A DNA stretch of 64,000 bases, from positions 1 through 64,000 of the forward strand of contig JAAWNY010000005.1 of NCBI GenBank assembly GCA_022799175.1, written 5' to 3'. The notes below the pieces were generated by a model, which was given only the letters and a program-made list of their open reading frames with translations, ran no database searches and was not told the DNA's origin. Positions 8,765 to 17,726 of this stretch are shown here, piece after piece; position 1 is the stretch's first letter; every line of letters begins with the position of its first letter. The stretch comes from Lachnospiraceae bacterium. GTDB taxonomy: Bacteria; Bacillota; Clostridia; Lachnospirales; Lachnospiraceae. A program made the position numbers and the translations under genes.

Positions 8765-10351
8765 TCACAATAATCCCGTCACCACCGAGATTCTGTCCTC
8801 TCCACTGACTGACGCTACGATTTGATAATCATCAAACAGACTCAGTTGCCGGTAGCTGTCATGATTCTCGATATCCCAAACCTTTTTATGCTCGGTTCCC
8901 ACCAGCTGACTAGTAATATAATTTTCGTTCAGTTGCAACGGAATCATCGTCTTGCCGGAGCAAGTCAAAAAATACATTGCTCTTTTTAAGACTACTCCCA
9001 ACTTCTTTAAATCCGAAAAATCCAAAGCTCCGCTCCGCCTGGCCGCCACAATCCGTCTGGCTGATTTGACTCCTAGTCCTGGCACCCGAAGAAGAGTCCC
9101 ATAATCTGCCCGATTTACTTCTACCGGGAACCATTCTAGATGACGAAGCGCCCAATCACATTTGGGATCCAACAGAATATTAAAATTTGGTCTCTCCTCT
9201 GACAGCAATTCTTCTGCTCCAAACCCATAAAATCGCAATAACCAATCTGCCTGATACAGACGATGTTCCCGCAAAAGCGGCGGTCCTCCAGGGAGCGTCG
9301 GAAGCAAACTGTCATCATTCACTCTCACAAACGCCGAATAAAACACCCGCTTCAAATCATAATTCTGATACAAAGCTTCTGCCACCCGAATCATATGGTA
9401 GTCACTTTCTGGTGTTGCTCCCACAATCATCTGTGTACTTTGTCCTGCCGGCACAAAAAATCGCTGATTCTTCATCTGCAGAGAAGTCCATACATTGCGG
9501 CCGGGATGGGTAATGGTATCCGCCATCCCAATCTCCCGTCTTTTAGCGACATTCTTCTCTCCAGATCTTACCATCCCTGATTCCCAAGAGCGGATATCTG
9601 TCTGAGTAGTCTCCTGTCTGTGATAGGAAAAATCCTGCCATGAATTTTCCAAATTTGATGTTCGCGTCTGGAAATCTGTTAAGCTTCTTCTCCGATTCTT
9701 ATATCCCTGAGAATCACTCAGGGCTTTCAAATTCTGTGCCGCAATCCCCCGCTGCACCTGCCGCATCGGTGTCAGGATCTTCTCTCTAGTCTTCCCTGGG
9801 GCTAGACGCTGAAGTCCTTCCGCCGTTGGAAGCTCTAGATTCACACTCATTCGATCGGTCAAAAAACCCACTCGCTCAATCAATTCCGGATCCGCTCCCG
9901 GAATCGCCTTCACATGAATATAACCATTGAAACGGTACTCATTCCGCAACCGAACCAATGTTTGATAGATCTGCTCCATCGTATAATCCGGTGAATGCAA
10001 AATCCCTGAACTCAGAAACAAACCCTCTATATAATTTCTTCGATAAAACTCTATCGTCAAAGTGCATACCTCTTCTGGAGTAAATGCTGTGCGCACCACA
10101 TCATTAGAACGCCGGTTCACACAATACCGACAGTCAAAAATACACTGATTCGTAAATAAGATCTTCAAAAGTGAAATGCATCTGCCATCCGCTGCAAAGC
10201 TATGACAGATCCCCGCCGCCAACGTGTTCCCTATCGTTCCCTTCTTCCCTTTCCGGGCGATCCCACTGCTGGAACAAGATACGTCATATTTAGCTGCATT
10301 GGAAAGTATCCGCAACTTTTCTTGAATATCCATCTCCTCCTGTATCAGCAT
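8765..10351 (-). CDS. Putative DNA modification/repair radical SAM protein (TIGR03916-like)
   Basis: A radical SAM enzyme (528 aa). The iron-sulfur motif CIFDCRYC (C70, C74, C77) binds the cluster. A C-terminal helix-hairpin-helix (VPGLGVKSARRIVAARR) suggests DNA binding. The conserved opening DVSCSSSG and CHSFAADGRCISLLK match the family paired with DUF4130. A hydrophilic stretch of about 80 residues in the middle (about 205-285, rich in S, R, N, Q) looks like an insertion. The ATG at 10351 was chosen because AAGGAG lies 8 nt upstream; the ATG six codons later has its purine tract too close. The substrate is unknown. The promoter carries two LexA-like boxes. Confidence 0.85.
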   Translation of the reverse strand: MLIQEEMDIQEKLRILSNAAKYDVSCSSSGIARKGKKGTIGNTLAAGICHSFAADGRCISLLKILFTNQCIFDCRYCVNRRSNDVVRTAFTPEEVCTLTIEFYRRNYIEGLFLSSGILHSPDYTMEQIYQTLVRLRNEYRFNGYIHVKAIPGADPELIERVGFLTDRMSVNLELPTAEGLQRLAPGKTREKILTPMRQVQRGIAAQNLKALSDSQGYKNRRRSLTDFQTRTSNLENSWQDFSYHRQETTQTDIRSWESGMVRSGEKNVAKRREIGMADTITHPGRNVWTSLQMKNQRFFVPAGQSTQMIVGATPESDYHMIRVAEALYQNYDLKRVFYSAFVRVNDDSLLPTLPGGPPLLREHRLYQADWLLRFYGFGAEELLSEERPNFNILLDPKCDWALRHLEWFPVEVNRADYGTLLRVPGLGVKSARRIVAARRSGALDFSDLKKLGVVLKRAMYFLTCSGKTMIPLQLNENYITSQLVGTEHKKVWDIENHDSYRQLSLFDDYQIVASVSGEDRISVVTGLL

Positions 10352-10370
10352 TCTGTCAGCTCCTTCTCTG

Positions 10371-10407
10371 AAATTCCTGTTTCTTCTTTTAAAATTCCTG
10401 TTTCTTC
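10371..10407. repeat. Two tandem 16-bp direct repeats in the leader
   Basis: AAATTCCTGTTTCTTC occurs at 10371-10386 and again at 10392-10407 (period 21 bp). It lies in the 5' leader of the radical SAM operon. No function recognised. Confidence 0.7.
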
Positions 10408-10461
10408 CTTAACTTAAAGAATGTAAATATTCTGTCTAATTTGGCATTCAATCGCAAGAAA

Positions 10462-10473
10462 GAACATTTGTTC
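10462..10473. promoter_or_regulatory. LexA box 1 (start-site proximal)
   Basis: GAACATTTGTTC, a perfect dyad matching the Gram-positive SOS box GAACNNNNGTTC. It sits just downstream of the -10 and covers the predicted transcription start of the radical SAM-DUF4130 operon, a typical repressor position. Confidence 0.75.
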
Positions 10474-10479
10474 TTCCTC

Positions 10480-10508
10480 ATTTTATCATAATTGTTGATG
10501 GATTACAA
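10480..10508 (-). promoter_or_regulatory. Radical SAM-DUF4130 operon promoter
   Basis: On the minus strand TTGTAA, 17 nt, TAAAAT with an upstream TG (extended -10). It is flanked on both sides by LexA-like boxes. Confidence 0.7.
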
Positions 10509-10517
10509 GTCATTTTC

Positions 10518-10529
10518 GAACATTTGTTT
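10518..10529. promoter_or_regulatory. LexA box 2 (upstream of -35)
   Basis: GAACATTTGTTT, with the same core as box 1 and one half-site change (GTTT is also common in clostridial LexA sites). It lies about 10 bp upstream of the -35 of the same promoter. Confidence 0.6.
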
Positions 10530-10549
10530 TATTTCCATCTTATCCGAAA

Positions 10550-10590
10550 AACAAAAACCCACCGCCCGGAACATTTCTCCGGGCGGCGGG
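10550..10590 (-). terminator. citDEF operon terminator
   Basis: A 13-bp GC-rich stem (CCCGCCGCCCGGA with one G-T pair, 7-nt loop) is followed on the minus strand by TTTTTGTTTTTC. It lies 26 nt past the citF stop. Confidence 0.92.
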
Positions 10591-10616
10591 CTCTCACTTC
10601 ATCGACCCTGTCCGAC

Positions 10617-12179
10617 TTACTCTACAAATTCATATTCCTTAATCTCTCGCACCACATCTAGCACCGTTCCATCACGGCTTTCAATAATCCCTACCACCCG
10701 CTCGCCAAACTGCACTGGATCTGGCTCACCGACAATGGCATATGCCTTATCCCGTAACTCCTCGATCGTACAAAACGGCAACTTCACATCTTTCATACAT
10801 GCGATCAAATCCTGCCTTCGAGGATTAATCGCAATGCCATAATCTGTGATTACCACATCCACGGTCTCCCCCGGCGTAGTTACCGTAGTCACATGGGTAC
10901 AAATAGCCGGAATTCTCCCCTGCAAAAGCGGTGCAATTACAATAGTACATTTAGCCCCGGCTGCCGTATCCGGATGGCCGCCTTGGGCGCCGGTAATCAT
11001 TCCGTCCGATCCAACCACCACATTGCAGTTAAAATTTACATCTACCTCCAAGGAAGCCAGGATCACGAAATCCAGTTTATTGACATAAGCGCCCTTATTA
11101 AATGGATCTGCATACTCCGAAGCAGAAATCTCAATATGATTGGGGTTGGACTTAATCGACTCGATCGCACCCATATCAAAATCTTGAGTATCCACAATCT
11201 TGTGGATCAACCCTTTGGCCAGCAAGTTACACATCGGCGTGGTGATGCCACCCAACCCCAATCCCATGTGAATGCCTCTCTCTTCCATTATTTTCCCGAG
11301 AGAAATGGTCGAGGCAATAGAAGCGCCACCCACTCCCGTCTGATAGGAAAACCCTTCCTTAAAATATGGTGTATGGATCACAAACTGTGTGCAATAGTCT
11401 GCCATCATAATCTTTCGTACATCTGTGGTTGGTTTCGCAGCTCCCGTAGCAATCTTCGCTGGATTGCCAATCTCATCCACCACACACACATAATCCACCT
11501 GAGTCATGGAAATGCTAGCCGGAATGTTGGGAAACGGCACCAGACAGTCCGTGATTGCCACCACTTTATCCGCATACTGGGCATCTACCATGGCATAAGA
11601 CAACACACCACAGTCACTTTTTCCACCATTGGCTCGCATATTACCATATTCATCGCATGTCGGAGTTCCGATAAAAGCGATGTCAATGTGCACTTCCCCC
11701 GATTCAATCGCCCGCACTCGTCCACCATGCGAACGCATAATAGCCAAATTCTGCAATTTTCCAGTAGAAATGGCTTCCCCGATCTTTCCACGTACTCCGG
11801 ATGACTGAATTCCAACAATGGTTCCATCCTCAATGTAAGGAACAATCGGATCATTGGCTTTTCCCAGAGAACTGGCACAAATAGTCAGTCCCTTAACCCC
11901 CATGTTGTGTATTTCTTCCATCACCATATTTACTACATAATCACCCTCACGAAAATGATGATGGAAAGAGATGACCATATTATCCTTAATCTCACATTTC
12001 GTCAGTGCTTCGCGGATATCTTTCACCATTTTGCTGCGTTTTGGGTCCATCATTGTACGAGCCTTAGGAGCCGCCTTGGTATATTCATAATTATCAAAGG
12101 CATAAGCTCCTTGAAATACTTCCTTGCCTGTTGCCTGTAATACCTCTTCCGGGATTTCTCTACCTACTGCATTTATCAT
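10617..12179 (-). CDS. citF: Citrate lyase alpha subunit (citrate CoA-transferase)
   Basis: CitF (520 aa) transfers the acyl-carrier thioester between acetyl-ACP and citrate, the first half of citrate cleavage to acetate and oxaloacetate. Family segments include VISFHHHFREGDYVVN, HGGRVRAIESGEVHIDIAFIG and SDGMITGAQGGHPDTAAGAKC. The ATG at 12179 follows the citE stop by one base and has GAGGGGGAT upstream; the ORF-track start 27 codons earlier lies inside citE. It is the last gene of citD-citE-citF and is followed by a strong terminator. Confidence 0.96.
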   Translation of the reverse strand: MINAVGREIPEEVLQATGKEVFQGAYAFDNYEYTKAAPKARTMMDPKRSKMVKDIREALTKCEIKDNMVISFHHHFREGDYVVNMVMEEIHNMGVKGLTICASSLGKANDPIVPYIEDGTIVGIQSSGVRGKIGEAISTGKLQNLAIMRSHGGRVRAIESGEVHIDIAFIGTPTCDEYGNMRANGGKSDCGVLSYAMVDAQYADKVVAITDCLVPFPNIPASISMTQVDYVCVVDEIGNPAKIATGAAKPTTDVRKIMMADYCTQFVIHTPYFKEGFSYQTGVGGASIASTISLGKIMEERGIHMGLGLGGITTPMCNLLAKGLIHKIVDTQDFDMGAIESIKSNPNHIEISASEYADPFNKGAYVNKLDFVILASLEVDVNFNCNVVVGSDGMITGAQGGHPDTAAGAKCTIVIAPLLQGRIPAICTHVTTVTTPGETVDVVITDYGIAINPRRQDLIACMKDVKLPFCTIEELRDKAYAIVGEPDPVQFGERVVGIIESRDGTVLDVVREIKEYEFVE

Positions 12180-12180
12180 G

Positions 12181-13083
12181 TTACAGATCCCCCTCATATA
12201 CACCTGATGCCTTCGCCAAAGCGATTGTCCTCTTAGCTCCGTCGTAGAATGCAATATCAATCATCTTGCCGTCCACAGTAAATACCCCGATTCCCAGTGC
12301 TTTTTTCTCCTCGATCTCCCGAACCACCTTTTCTGCAAAGATAATTTCCTTCTGACTAGGAGTGAAAATTTGATGGACAATATCGATCTGTCGCGGATTG
12401 ACCAAAGACTTACCATCAAATCCCATCATTTTGATCATCCGGACTTCTTCTTCAAACACATCCATGGCATCCAGATTTGTAAATACCGTATCCCAGCACT
12501 GTACTCCTGCTGCCCGGGCGGCAATGATCATCTGTTGCCGTGCGCCCTGCAGCTCCACTCCGGTTCCTGTAATCACAGTCTGCAAATCTTTTGTATAATC
12601 CCCACCGCTTAAAGCAATGCCAATCAAACGATCGGAAGACTCACAAACTTCTAATGCGTGCAGCACTCCCTTACAAGATTCCAGCGCCGCCATCAAAAGC
12701 GTCGAACCCTTCGGCCGGCCAAACTCCTGCTCTGCTGCCAATACATGTTCTTCCACAACTTGTACATCCTTCGCACTCTCTGTCTTCGCAATCCGGATCG
12801 TATCAGCTCCCCCAGCCACACAAACCCGGATATCCTCTTTCCAGTGAGGCGTATCCAATCCATTAATGCGTACCACTCGCTCCACTCCGCGGTAATCGAT
12901 CTCCTGCAAAGCATGGAACAGCGAATATCTGGCAGCATCTTTCTGGTTCTCCGCCACAGCATCCTCCAGATCCAACATAATAGAATCCGGTTTATAAATA
13001 TAAGGATCCTTGATTAGTCCTGGCTTTTGACAGTTTAAAAACATCATCGATCGTCTTAATCTTTTTTTATAGGGATGACTCAT
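12181..13083 (-). CDS. citE: Citrate lyase beta subunit (citryl-ACP lyase)
   Basis: CitE (300 aa) cleaves citryl-ACP to oxaloacetate and acetyl-ACP. Motifs of the HpcH/HpaI-like fold are visible: DSIMLDLEDAV near residue 35, VVRINGLDTP near 70, ALESCKGV near 133, and MGFDGKSLVNPRQI near 220. The ATG at 13083 overlaps the citD stop as ATGA, and GGAGGTG lies upstream, so translation is coupled to citD. Function assignment is firm because citD and citF flank it. Confidence 0.96.
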   Translation of the reverse strand: MSHPYKKRLRRSMMFLNCQKPGLIKDPYIYKPDSIMLDLEDAVAENQKDAARYSLFHALQEIDYRGVERVVRINGLDTPHWKEDIRVCVAGGADTIRIAKTESAKDVQVVEEHVLAAEQEFGRPKGSTLLMAALESCKGVLHALEVCESSDRLIGIALSGGDYTKDLQTVITGTGVELQGARQQMIIAARAAGVQCWDTVFTNLDAMDVFEEEVRMIKMMGFDGKSLVNPRQIDIVHQIFTPSQKEIIFAEKVVREIEEKKALGIGVFTVDGKMIDIAFYDGAKRTIALAKASGVYEGDL

Positions 13084-13379
13084 CGGATCACACCTCCCCA
13101 GGGAAGATTTTCTGTTATATCATTCGAACGATACACGGCACACTCCACGCGCGCCTTTAAGGTACAGTCCAAGGCCCCTTTATCCACTACTGTCACCTTA
13201 GCATTTTCCACCTCCAACCGTTTCAGAGTATCCAAAATTATCGCCCGAATCTGTTTTCCAAATTGGTGAATCACACTACTTTCAATGGAAAGCTCAATCA
13301 TGCCATTTCCCGGTTCTATCGTCACCTGAGCATCGCTCGACTCCAGAGTACCTGCCATAGCCGCTTTTTTGATCTCCAT
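13080..13379 (-). CDS. citD: Citrate lyase acyl carrier protein (gamma subunit)
   Basis: CitD (99 aa) carries the phosphoribosyl-dephospho-CoA prosthetic group on a serine, probably one of those in GTLESSDAQV near residue 14. The start at 13379 is clear: MEIKKAAMAGTLES follows AAGGAGGAGGAAAGAC, while the ORF track adds 16 upstream residues. It leads the citD-citE-citF operon. The genes normally needed to attach the prosthetic group and acetylate it (citX, citG, citC) are not in this window. Confidence 0.93.
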   Translation of the reverse strand: MEIKKAAMAGTLESSDAQVTIEPGNGMIELSIESSVIHQFGKQIRAIILDTLKRLEVENAKVTVVDKGALDCTLKARVECAVYRSNDITENLPWGGVIR

Positions 13380-13457
13380 GTCTTTCCTCCTCCTTATCCA
13401 TAAAATCCATTGATAAAAGTGTATCATGTTCCATTCTATTATTCAAATACATATCTA

Positions 13458-13463
13458 ATTATA
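13458..13463 (-). promoter_or_regulatory. Possible citDEF -10 element
   Basis: A perfect TATAAT on the minus strand about 80 nt upstream of citD. No good -35 is found at 16-18 nt, which would fit an activator-dependent promoter controlled by the divergent LysR protein. This is weak evidence alone. Confidence 0.35.
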
Positions 13464-13494
13464 CAAGAAATAGGCAAAATCTTATTACCAACCC

Positions 13495-13524
13495 TTTACT
13501 ATTCTCTGCATCTTATGCTATCAT
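13495..13524 (+). promoter_or_regulatory. lysR promoter
   Basis: TTTACT, 18 nt, TATCAT with TG one base upstream (extended -10). A short dyad TCTTA-AAA-TAAGA (13535-13547) lies just downstream and could serve autoregulation. Confidence 0.45.
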
Positions 13525-13598
13525 AAAATCAAATTCTTAAAATAAGACACACAATACCGGACATATTTTTACAGGTATTTCAAAAGGGAGGACTGCAC

Positions 13599-14507
13599 AT
13601 GAATATTAAACATGTACAATATATGCTGACCGTATTACAAGAAGGCAGTATCACCAATGCTGCCAAAAAACTTTACATCTCTCAGCCTTCCTTAAGTCAG
13701 ATGATCAAGCTAGTAGAAAACAATCTGGGCACACCGATCTTCAATCGCAATACAGAACCCATCACGCTCACTTATGCCGGACAACGTTACATCGATGCCG
13801 GCAGACAGGTCCTCACAATCAACGAGAACCTGAAAAAAGAAATCGAGGAAATCACCCACGAGGATCACGGAAAATTCCGTCTGGGTATTCCTATTCAACG
13901 CGGTATGCAGGTCCTTCCCTATGTATTACCTAAATTTTTTGCCAAATATCCTCATGTGGATATTGAATTGGTGGAATCTGGTTCCACCGAAACAGAAAAG
14001 CTATTACTGGAAGGCAAGGTGGATATCACCTGCATGACCACCATCCCCCGCTATGAAGAATTACAATATATTTTGATCGAGAATGAGGAACTGGTTCTTT
14101 TGACCAGTAAAAACACAGATCTGGCCTATCGAATCCCCAATGGCACTCCCATCTCCATTCTGGAGGCCAAAAATGAAAGCTTTATCTCCAATAAAGTTGG
14201 CCACAGTGTTCGGGCAATTCAAGATAATTTATTTGCTGCTCACAATATTTCTCCCAAAATTCTTTTGGAAACTGCCAGTATTGAAATCGAGAAAAAAGTT
14301 ACTATTGCCTGTAACGCGGTTATGATTTGCCCCCTCAATTACATCGAGAAAGATGAAAATTTCCGTTCTCAGGCTCATATCTATCCCCTGAAGGATATTG
14401 ACAGCAAACGACACTGTTATATTTGTCACCGCAAAGATCTTTACCTTGCTAAATATATGCGTGACTTTATCCGCATTCTTTCGGAAGTGGAAAACCCATT
14501 TTTGTAA
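13599..14507 (+). CDS. LysR-family transcriptional regulator
   Basis: A 302-aa LysR-type regulator, the only long plus-strand gene in this region. The N-terminal helix-turn-helix is clear (GSITNAAKKLYISQPSLSQMIK, residues about 16-37), followed by the linker helix and a periplasmic-binding-like effector domain. AAAGGGAGG lies upstream of the ATG. It is divergent from citDEF and convergent with tctA, so it sits between citrate cleavage and tricarboxylate uptake genes. I infer that it activates one or both in response to citrate or a related acid; the effector is not shown by sequence. Confidence 0.93.
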   Translation: MNIKHVQYMLTVLQEGSITNAAKKLYISQPSLSQMIKLVENNLGTPIFNRNTEPITLTYAGQRYIDAGRQVLTINENLKKEIEEITHEDHGKFRLGIPIQRGMQVLPYVLPKFFAKYPHVDIELVESGSTETEKLLLEGKVDITCMTTIPRYEELQYILIENEELVLLTSKNTDLAYRIPNGTPISILEAKNESFISNKVGHSVRAIQDNLFAAHNISPKILLETASIEIEKKVTIACNAVMICPLNYIEKDENFRSQAHIYPLKDIDSKRHCYICHRKDLYLAKYMRDFIRILSEVENPFL

Positions 14508-14530
14508 ATCCAGATCCAATGATATCAAAA

Positions 14531-14556
14531 GAGCAGCGCAATCCTCCGCGCTGCCC
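14531..14556. terminator. Terminator between convergent lysR and tctA
   Basis: Stem GCAGCGC/GCGCTGC with an 8-nt loop. The minus-strand side is followed by TCTTTTG, so it fits the end of the tct operon better; it may also stop lysR. Confidence 0.6.
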
Positions 14557-14590
14557 TTCATTCGTGTCCGCCATTTTCCTATTAAAACAG

Positions 14591-16090
14591 CTACGCTTCT
14601 TTCTTCTTTGTAATAAACGGCTTTACAAACGGATACAGCAGCATGATCACACAGGCTGTCATAATCACCGCAGTAATTGGCTTTGTAAAAATCTGAACCA
14701 GGCTGCCGTTGGTCAAGGTATAAGCACGGCGGAAGTTAGATTCACACATCTGTCCCAGGACCAGTCCCAGAACAAGGGCGGCTGAATTGTATCCCAGTTT
14801 TACAAACATATAGCCAATAATACCAGCACCTGCCATCAACACCACATCGCCAGTATTGTTATTCAAAGCATAAGCCCCGATCGCTGCCAGCATGACGATC
14901 ACCGGTCCCAACACACTGTAAGGAACTGCCAGAATCTTGGCAAACACTTTTGCCACTCCCATCGCCACAATAACCATAACAATATTGGTAAGAAGCATGG
15001 AGCCAAACACACTGGCCAGATATTCCGGCTGTGTCTTTATCAGCATCGGACCGATCTGCACCCCTTTGATCACCAGTGCAGTCATCATGATTGCTGCCGC
15101 GTTTCCCCCCGGAATCCCCAGGGAAAGAAGAGGTACCATAGAACCGCCGGTAGCAGCATTATTTGCTGCCTCCGATACCACAATTCCGTCCGGAACGCCT
15201 GTTCCCAACTTTTCCGGATGTTTGGATACCTTTTTCTCAATTGCATAAGATAGGAAAGAGGCAATTGTGGCTCCTGCCCCTGGAAGAATTCCAACAACTG
15301 TACCCAATATCGATGCCCGTAACATAGGAATCTTTGTCTCCCATAACTCAGCAAAACTAGGCAACACCGTCTTCATCTTACCATTGCTCTCGGATTCCTC
15401 CGCTCCATCAATCTTCTTTTGCTTTACCGTCTGCTTCAACACTTCCGTAACTGCAAACAGACCGATCATCACTGGTATCATCTCAATACCGGAAAGCAAT
15501 GTAGAATTTCCCCAGGTAAAACGAGCGATCCCTAACATCGGGTCCATGCCCACACAAGCCAGCAAAAGTCCCAGCAAACCAGAGATCAAAGTTTTGACAA
15601 TGTTTCCGCTATCCAAGCAGGAAAGCACGGAAAGTCCCAAAAAAGATACTGCAAATAATTCTGACGGACCAAACTTCAATGCCACAGCAGAAAGCTGCGG
15701 TGAAATCAGCGCCATCGCAAAAGCCGCAATCAAGCCACCCACTGCGGAAGCCACCAGCGAAAAACCCAGTGCCTTTCCCGCCTCACCCCGCTGTGCCATC
15801 GGATATCCATCGAAAGTCGTAGGTGCACTGGAAGGGGTTCCTGGTATGCGGAACAAAATAGCCGTGATACCGCCACCTGTGATCGACGCACAGTACACCG
15901 CCACCAAAAATGCAATGGCAATCACCGGATTCATGGCATAGGCAAAAGGCAAAGCCAACGCCACTGCCATTGAAGCACTGACTCCTGGCATTGCACCAAA
16001 GATTACACCCAATATCGTTCCTGCGGTAATCAGCAAGAAGGTAGAAGGTGTAAGAACGATTTTTAAACCAGTAAATAATGTACTAAACAT
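14591..16090 (-). CDS. tctA: Tripartite tricarboxylate transporter, large membrane subunit TctA
   Basis: TctA (499 aa) is the large integral membrane subunit of a TTT-family secondary carrier, with around twelve hydrophobic segments. Family signatures include GVIFGAMPGVSASMAVALALPF near the N-terminus, ITAILFRIPGTPSSAPTTFDGYP, and later VVGILPGAGATIASFLSYA. The ATG at 16090 has GGAGGTGTAACGT upstream. It is last in tctC-tctB-tctA. Neighbouring citrate lyase genes point to citrate as the likely substrate, although TTT carriers also move other carboxylates. Confidence 0.95.
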   Translation of the reverse strand: MFSTLFTGLKIVLTPSTFLLITAGTILGVIFGAMPGVSASMAVALALPFAYAMNPVIAIAFLVAVYCASITGGGITAILFRIPGTPSSAPTTFDGYPMAQRGEAGKALGFSLVASAVGGLIAAFAMALISPQLSAVALKFGPSELFAVSFLGLSVLSCLDSGNIVKTLISGLLGLLLACVGMDPMLGIARFTWGNSTLLSGIEMIPVMIGLFAVTEVLKQTVKQKKIDGAEESESNGKMKTVLPSFAELWETKIPMLRASILGTVVGILPGAGATIASFLSYAIEKKVSKHPEKLGTGVPDGIVVSEAANNAATGGSMVPLLSLGIPGGNAAAIMMTALVIKGVQIGPMLIKTQPEYLASVFGSMLLTNIVMVIVAMGVAKVFAKILAVPYSVLGPVIVMLAAIGAYALNNNTGDVVLMAGAGIIGYMFVKLGYNSAALVLGLVLGQMCESNFRRAYTLTNGSLVQIFTKPITAVIMTACVIMLLYPFVKPFITKKKEA

Positions 16091-16107
16091 ACGTTACACC
16101 TCCTTTT

Positions 16108-16608
16108 CTAAAATGGTAACAACATCTCAAAGAACAGCGCGAATTCCCGGAACGGGCCCACGCCTCTGGCCAACATGATATCCAGCGCTCCCTGAAAAAT
16201 CACATAGAGAACCGCCGTAATTGCCAGAGAACGAATCACCAACAGTGGGATTCTTCTCTCCCCCAGCAGAAAACCATAAGCAATCAAAAACAGCAAACAA
16301 TCTGGAATAAAACCAATTGTAGCCATCAAAAGCGCCATCACTGCCACCAAAATAATCCCGATAAACAGCTTACTCTTGACAAATTCTCCCAGATTCAGTT
16401 CCCCCATGATGCTGCTCTTACTTCCCTTCTGTGCCTTTAAGCTGTTGACGATATTCACCGCCAGCAGTATGATCATCAGTACCAGAATAATCCTCGGCCA
16501 GAAGGCGGCTCCCAACTCCGTGGGAGTCGCCGCAGGAGACTCTGCTCCTACCAGGAAAAAGCAGTAGATACAAAATATTGCTAAAATAACGGAAAAAATA
16601 ATATCCAA
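16108..16608 (-). CDS. tctB: Tripartite tricarboxylate transporter, small membrane subunit TctB
   Basis: TctB (166 aa) is the small membrane subunit with four predicted hydrophobic helices (for example IIFSVILAIFCIYCFFLV and IILVLMIILLAVNIVNSL). The segment SPAATPTELGAAFWPRIIL fits the family. Translation appears to start with TTG at 16608, with TAGGAATAAC upstream, since no ATG occurs before the first helix. It lies between tctC and tctA with short gaps. Confidence 0.88.
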   Translation of the reverse strand: MDIIFSVILAIFCIYCFFLVGAESPAATPTELGAAFWPRIILVLMIILLAVNIVNSLKAQKGSKSSIMGELNLGEFVKSKLFIGIILVAVMALLMATIGFIPDCLLFLIAYGFLLGERRIPLLVIRSLAITAVLYVIFQGALDIMLARGVGPFREFALFFEMLLPF

Positions 16609-16648
16609 GTTATTCCTACCACCTTTCTACCTTTCGTTTACTCGTTCT

Positions 16649-17632
16649 TTATTTGCCGAAAAGTTCCGTCAGATCCTTATAATCCGCATCCCAGGCCGCC
16701 TTGAAATCTGCCGTATTCATCCAACCCTGTCTCTGATCCAGGCCCTCTTGTTTCGCCCAGTTCTGGAAATCATCGCTGGCAATTGCCTTTTCTGCTGCTG
16801 CTTCAAATGCTTTGATTGCAGCTTCCGGAGTTCCTTCGGTATAGAAAATACCACGAGACGGCCCAAAGAAACAATCCAACCCAACTTCTTTTGCACATTC
16901 CACATTTTCCATACCAGCTAGGCTCAGTCTCTCCTCCGTACAAGACAGAATCACCTTCATATCGCCAGAAGCAACCATAGCAGAAACCTCAGCCGGACCC
17001 ACACAAGCCAGATCCACATGTCCGCCGATCACATCTGCATTGAGCTGGGAACCTTCGGTATAGGCAACCGGTTCAACCGTACCGCCAAAACCAGCTTCCA
17101 CACAAGCCGCATCCAGACCGGTAATAGTCATTACCCCACATTTAACCTTACCTGGATTTGCCGCGATATAATCGGTCAACTCCTGATAATTGTTGTACGG
17201 TGAGGAAGCGCCAGTCACAAAAATGTTACAGTCATGTACCATCTGACAAAGCGGATTGATCTTACCATACACGTCATAATCCGTAGCGCCAGAAATCTGT
17301 GCCAGCATAGGAGACGGAGTACACATCAAATAGGTATAACCGTCTGCTGGCTGACTGCAGGCAAACTCCACACCCGTAACACCGCCTGCACCAGACTTAT
17401 TATTTACCACCACCGAAACGCCAAGTTCCTTCTCCAGTGCGGTGGCAAATGTTCTGACCGTGGTATCGGCGCCGCCGCCTGTGCCCCAGGGACAAATAAT
17501 CTCAACCTTCCGCTCCCACTTCCACTCTCCATTGTCCGCCGCCTTAGAGCCGGAACCAGAATTACCACAACCAGCCAAAGTCGTAATCGCCAGTGCAGAT
17601 ACCATAGTCAATGCCAACCACCTTTTCTTCAT
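16649..17632 (-). CDS. tctC: Tripartite tricarboxylate transporter substrate-binding lipoprotein TctC
   Basis: TctC (327 aa) captures the carboxylate outside the cell and hands it to TctAB. A lipoprotein signal peptide ends in LAGC (Cys22), followed by a Gly/Ser linker and the Bug/TctC fold: VEIICPWGTGGGADTTVRTFA, VVNNKSGAGGVTGVEFA and PADGYTYLM. The ATG at 17632 follows AAAAAAGGAG. It is first in the tct operon behind a strong promoter that overlaps a large dyad, so expression is probably switched by a repressor or inducer protein. Confidence 0.95.
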   Translation of the reverse strand: MKKRWLALTMVSALAITTLAGCGNSGSGSKAADNGEWKWERKVEIICPWGTGGGADTTVRTFATALEKELGVSVVVNNKSGAGGVTGVEFACSQPADGYTYLMCTPSPMLAQISGATDYDVYGKINPLCQMVHDCNIFVTGASSPYNNYQELTDYIAANPGKVKCGVMTITGLDAACVEAGFGGTVEPVAYTEGSQLNADVIGGHVDLACVGPAEVSAMVASGDMKVILSCTEERLSLAGMENVECAKEVGLDCFFGPSRGIFYTEGTPEAAIKAFEAAAEKAIASDDFQNWAKQEGLDQRQGWMNTADFKAAWDADYKDLTELFGK

Positions 17633-17697
17633 ACTCTCATTCTCCTTTTTTTATTTTGCCTGTTTTTCTTATTCTCTCAAACAGGTTGATAGCTCTT

Positions 17698-17726
17698 ATT
17701 ATAACCACTTTCCAGAAAAATGGCAA
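17698..17726 (-). promoter_or_regulatory. tctCBA promoter
   Basis: On the minus strand TTGCCA, 17 nt, TATAAT: five of six and six of six consensus bases. About 60 nt upstream of the tctC start codon. Confidence 0.8.

Noticed and set aside
10893-11804. 303-aa plus-strand ORF inside citF
   Set aside because: Antisense of the strongly conserved citF; composition is non-protein-like.
15267-15941. 224-aa plus-strand ORF inside tctA
   Set aside because: Antisense of a membrane protein gene; no start signal and no recognisable domain.
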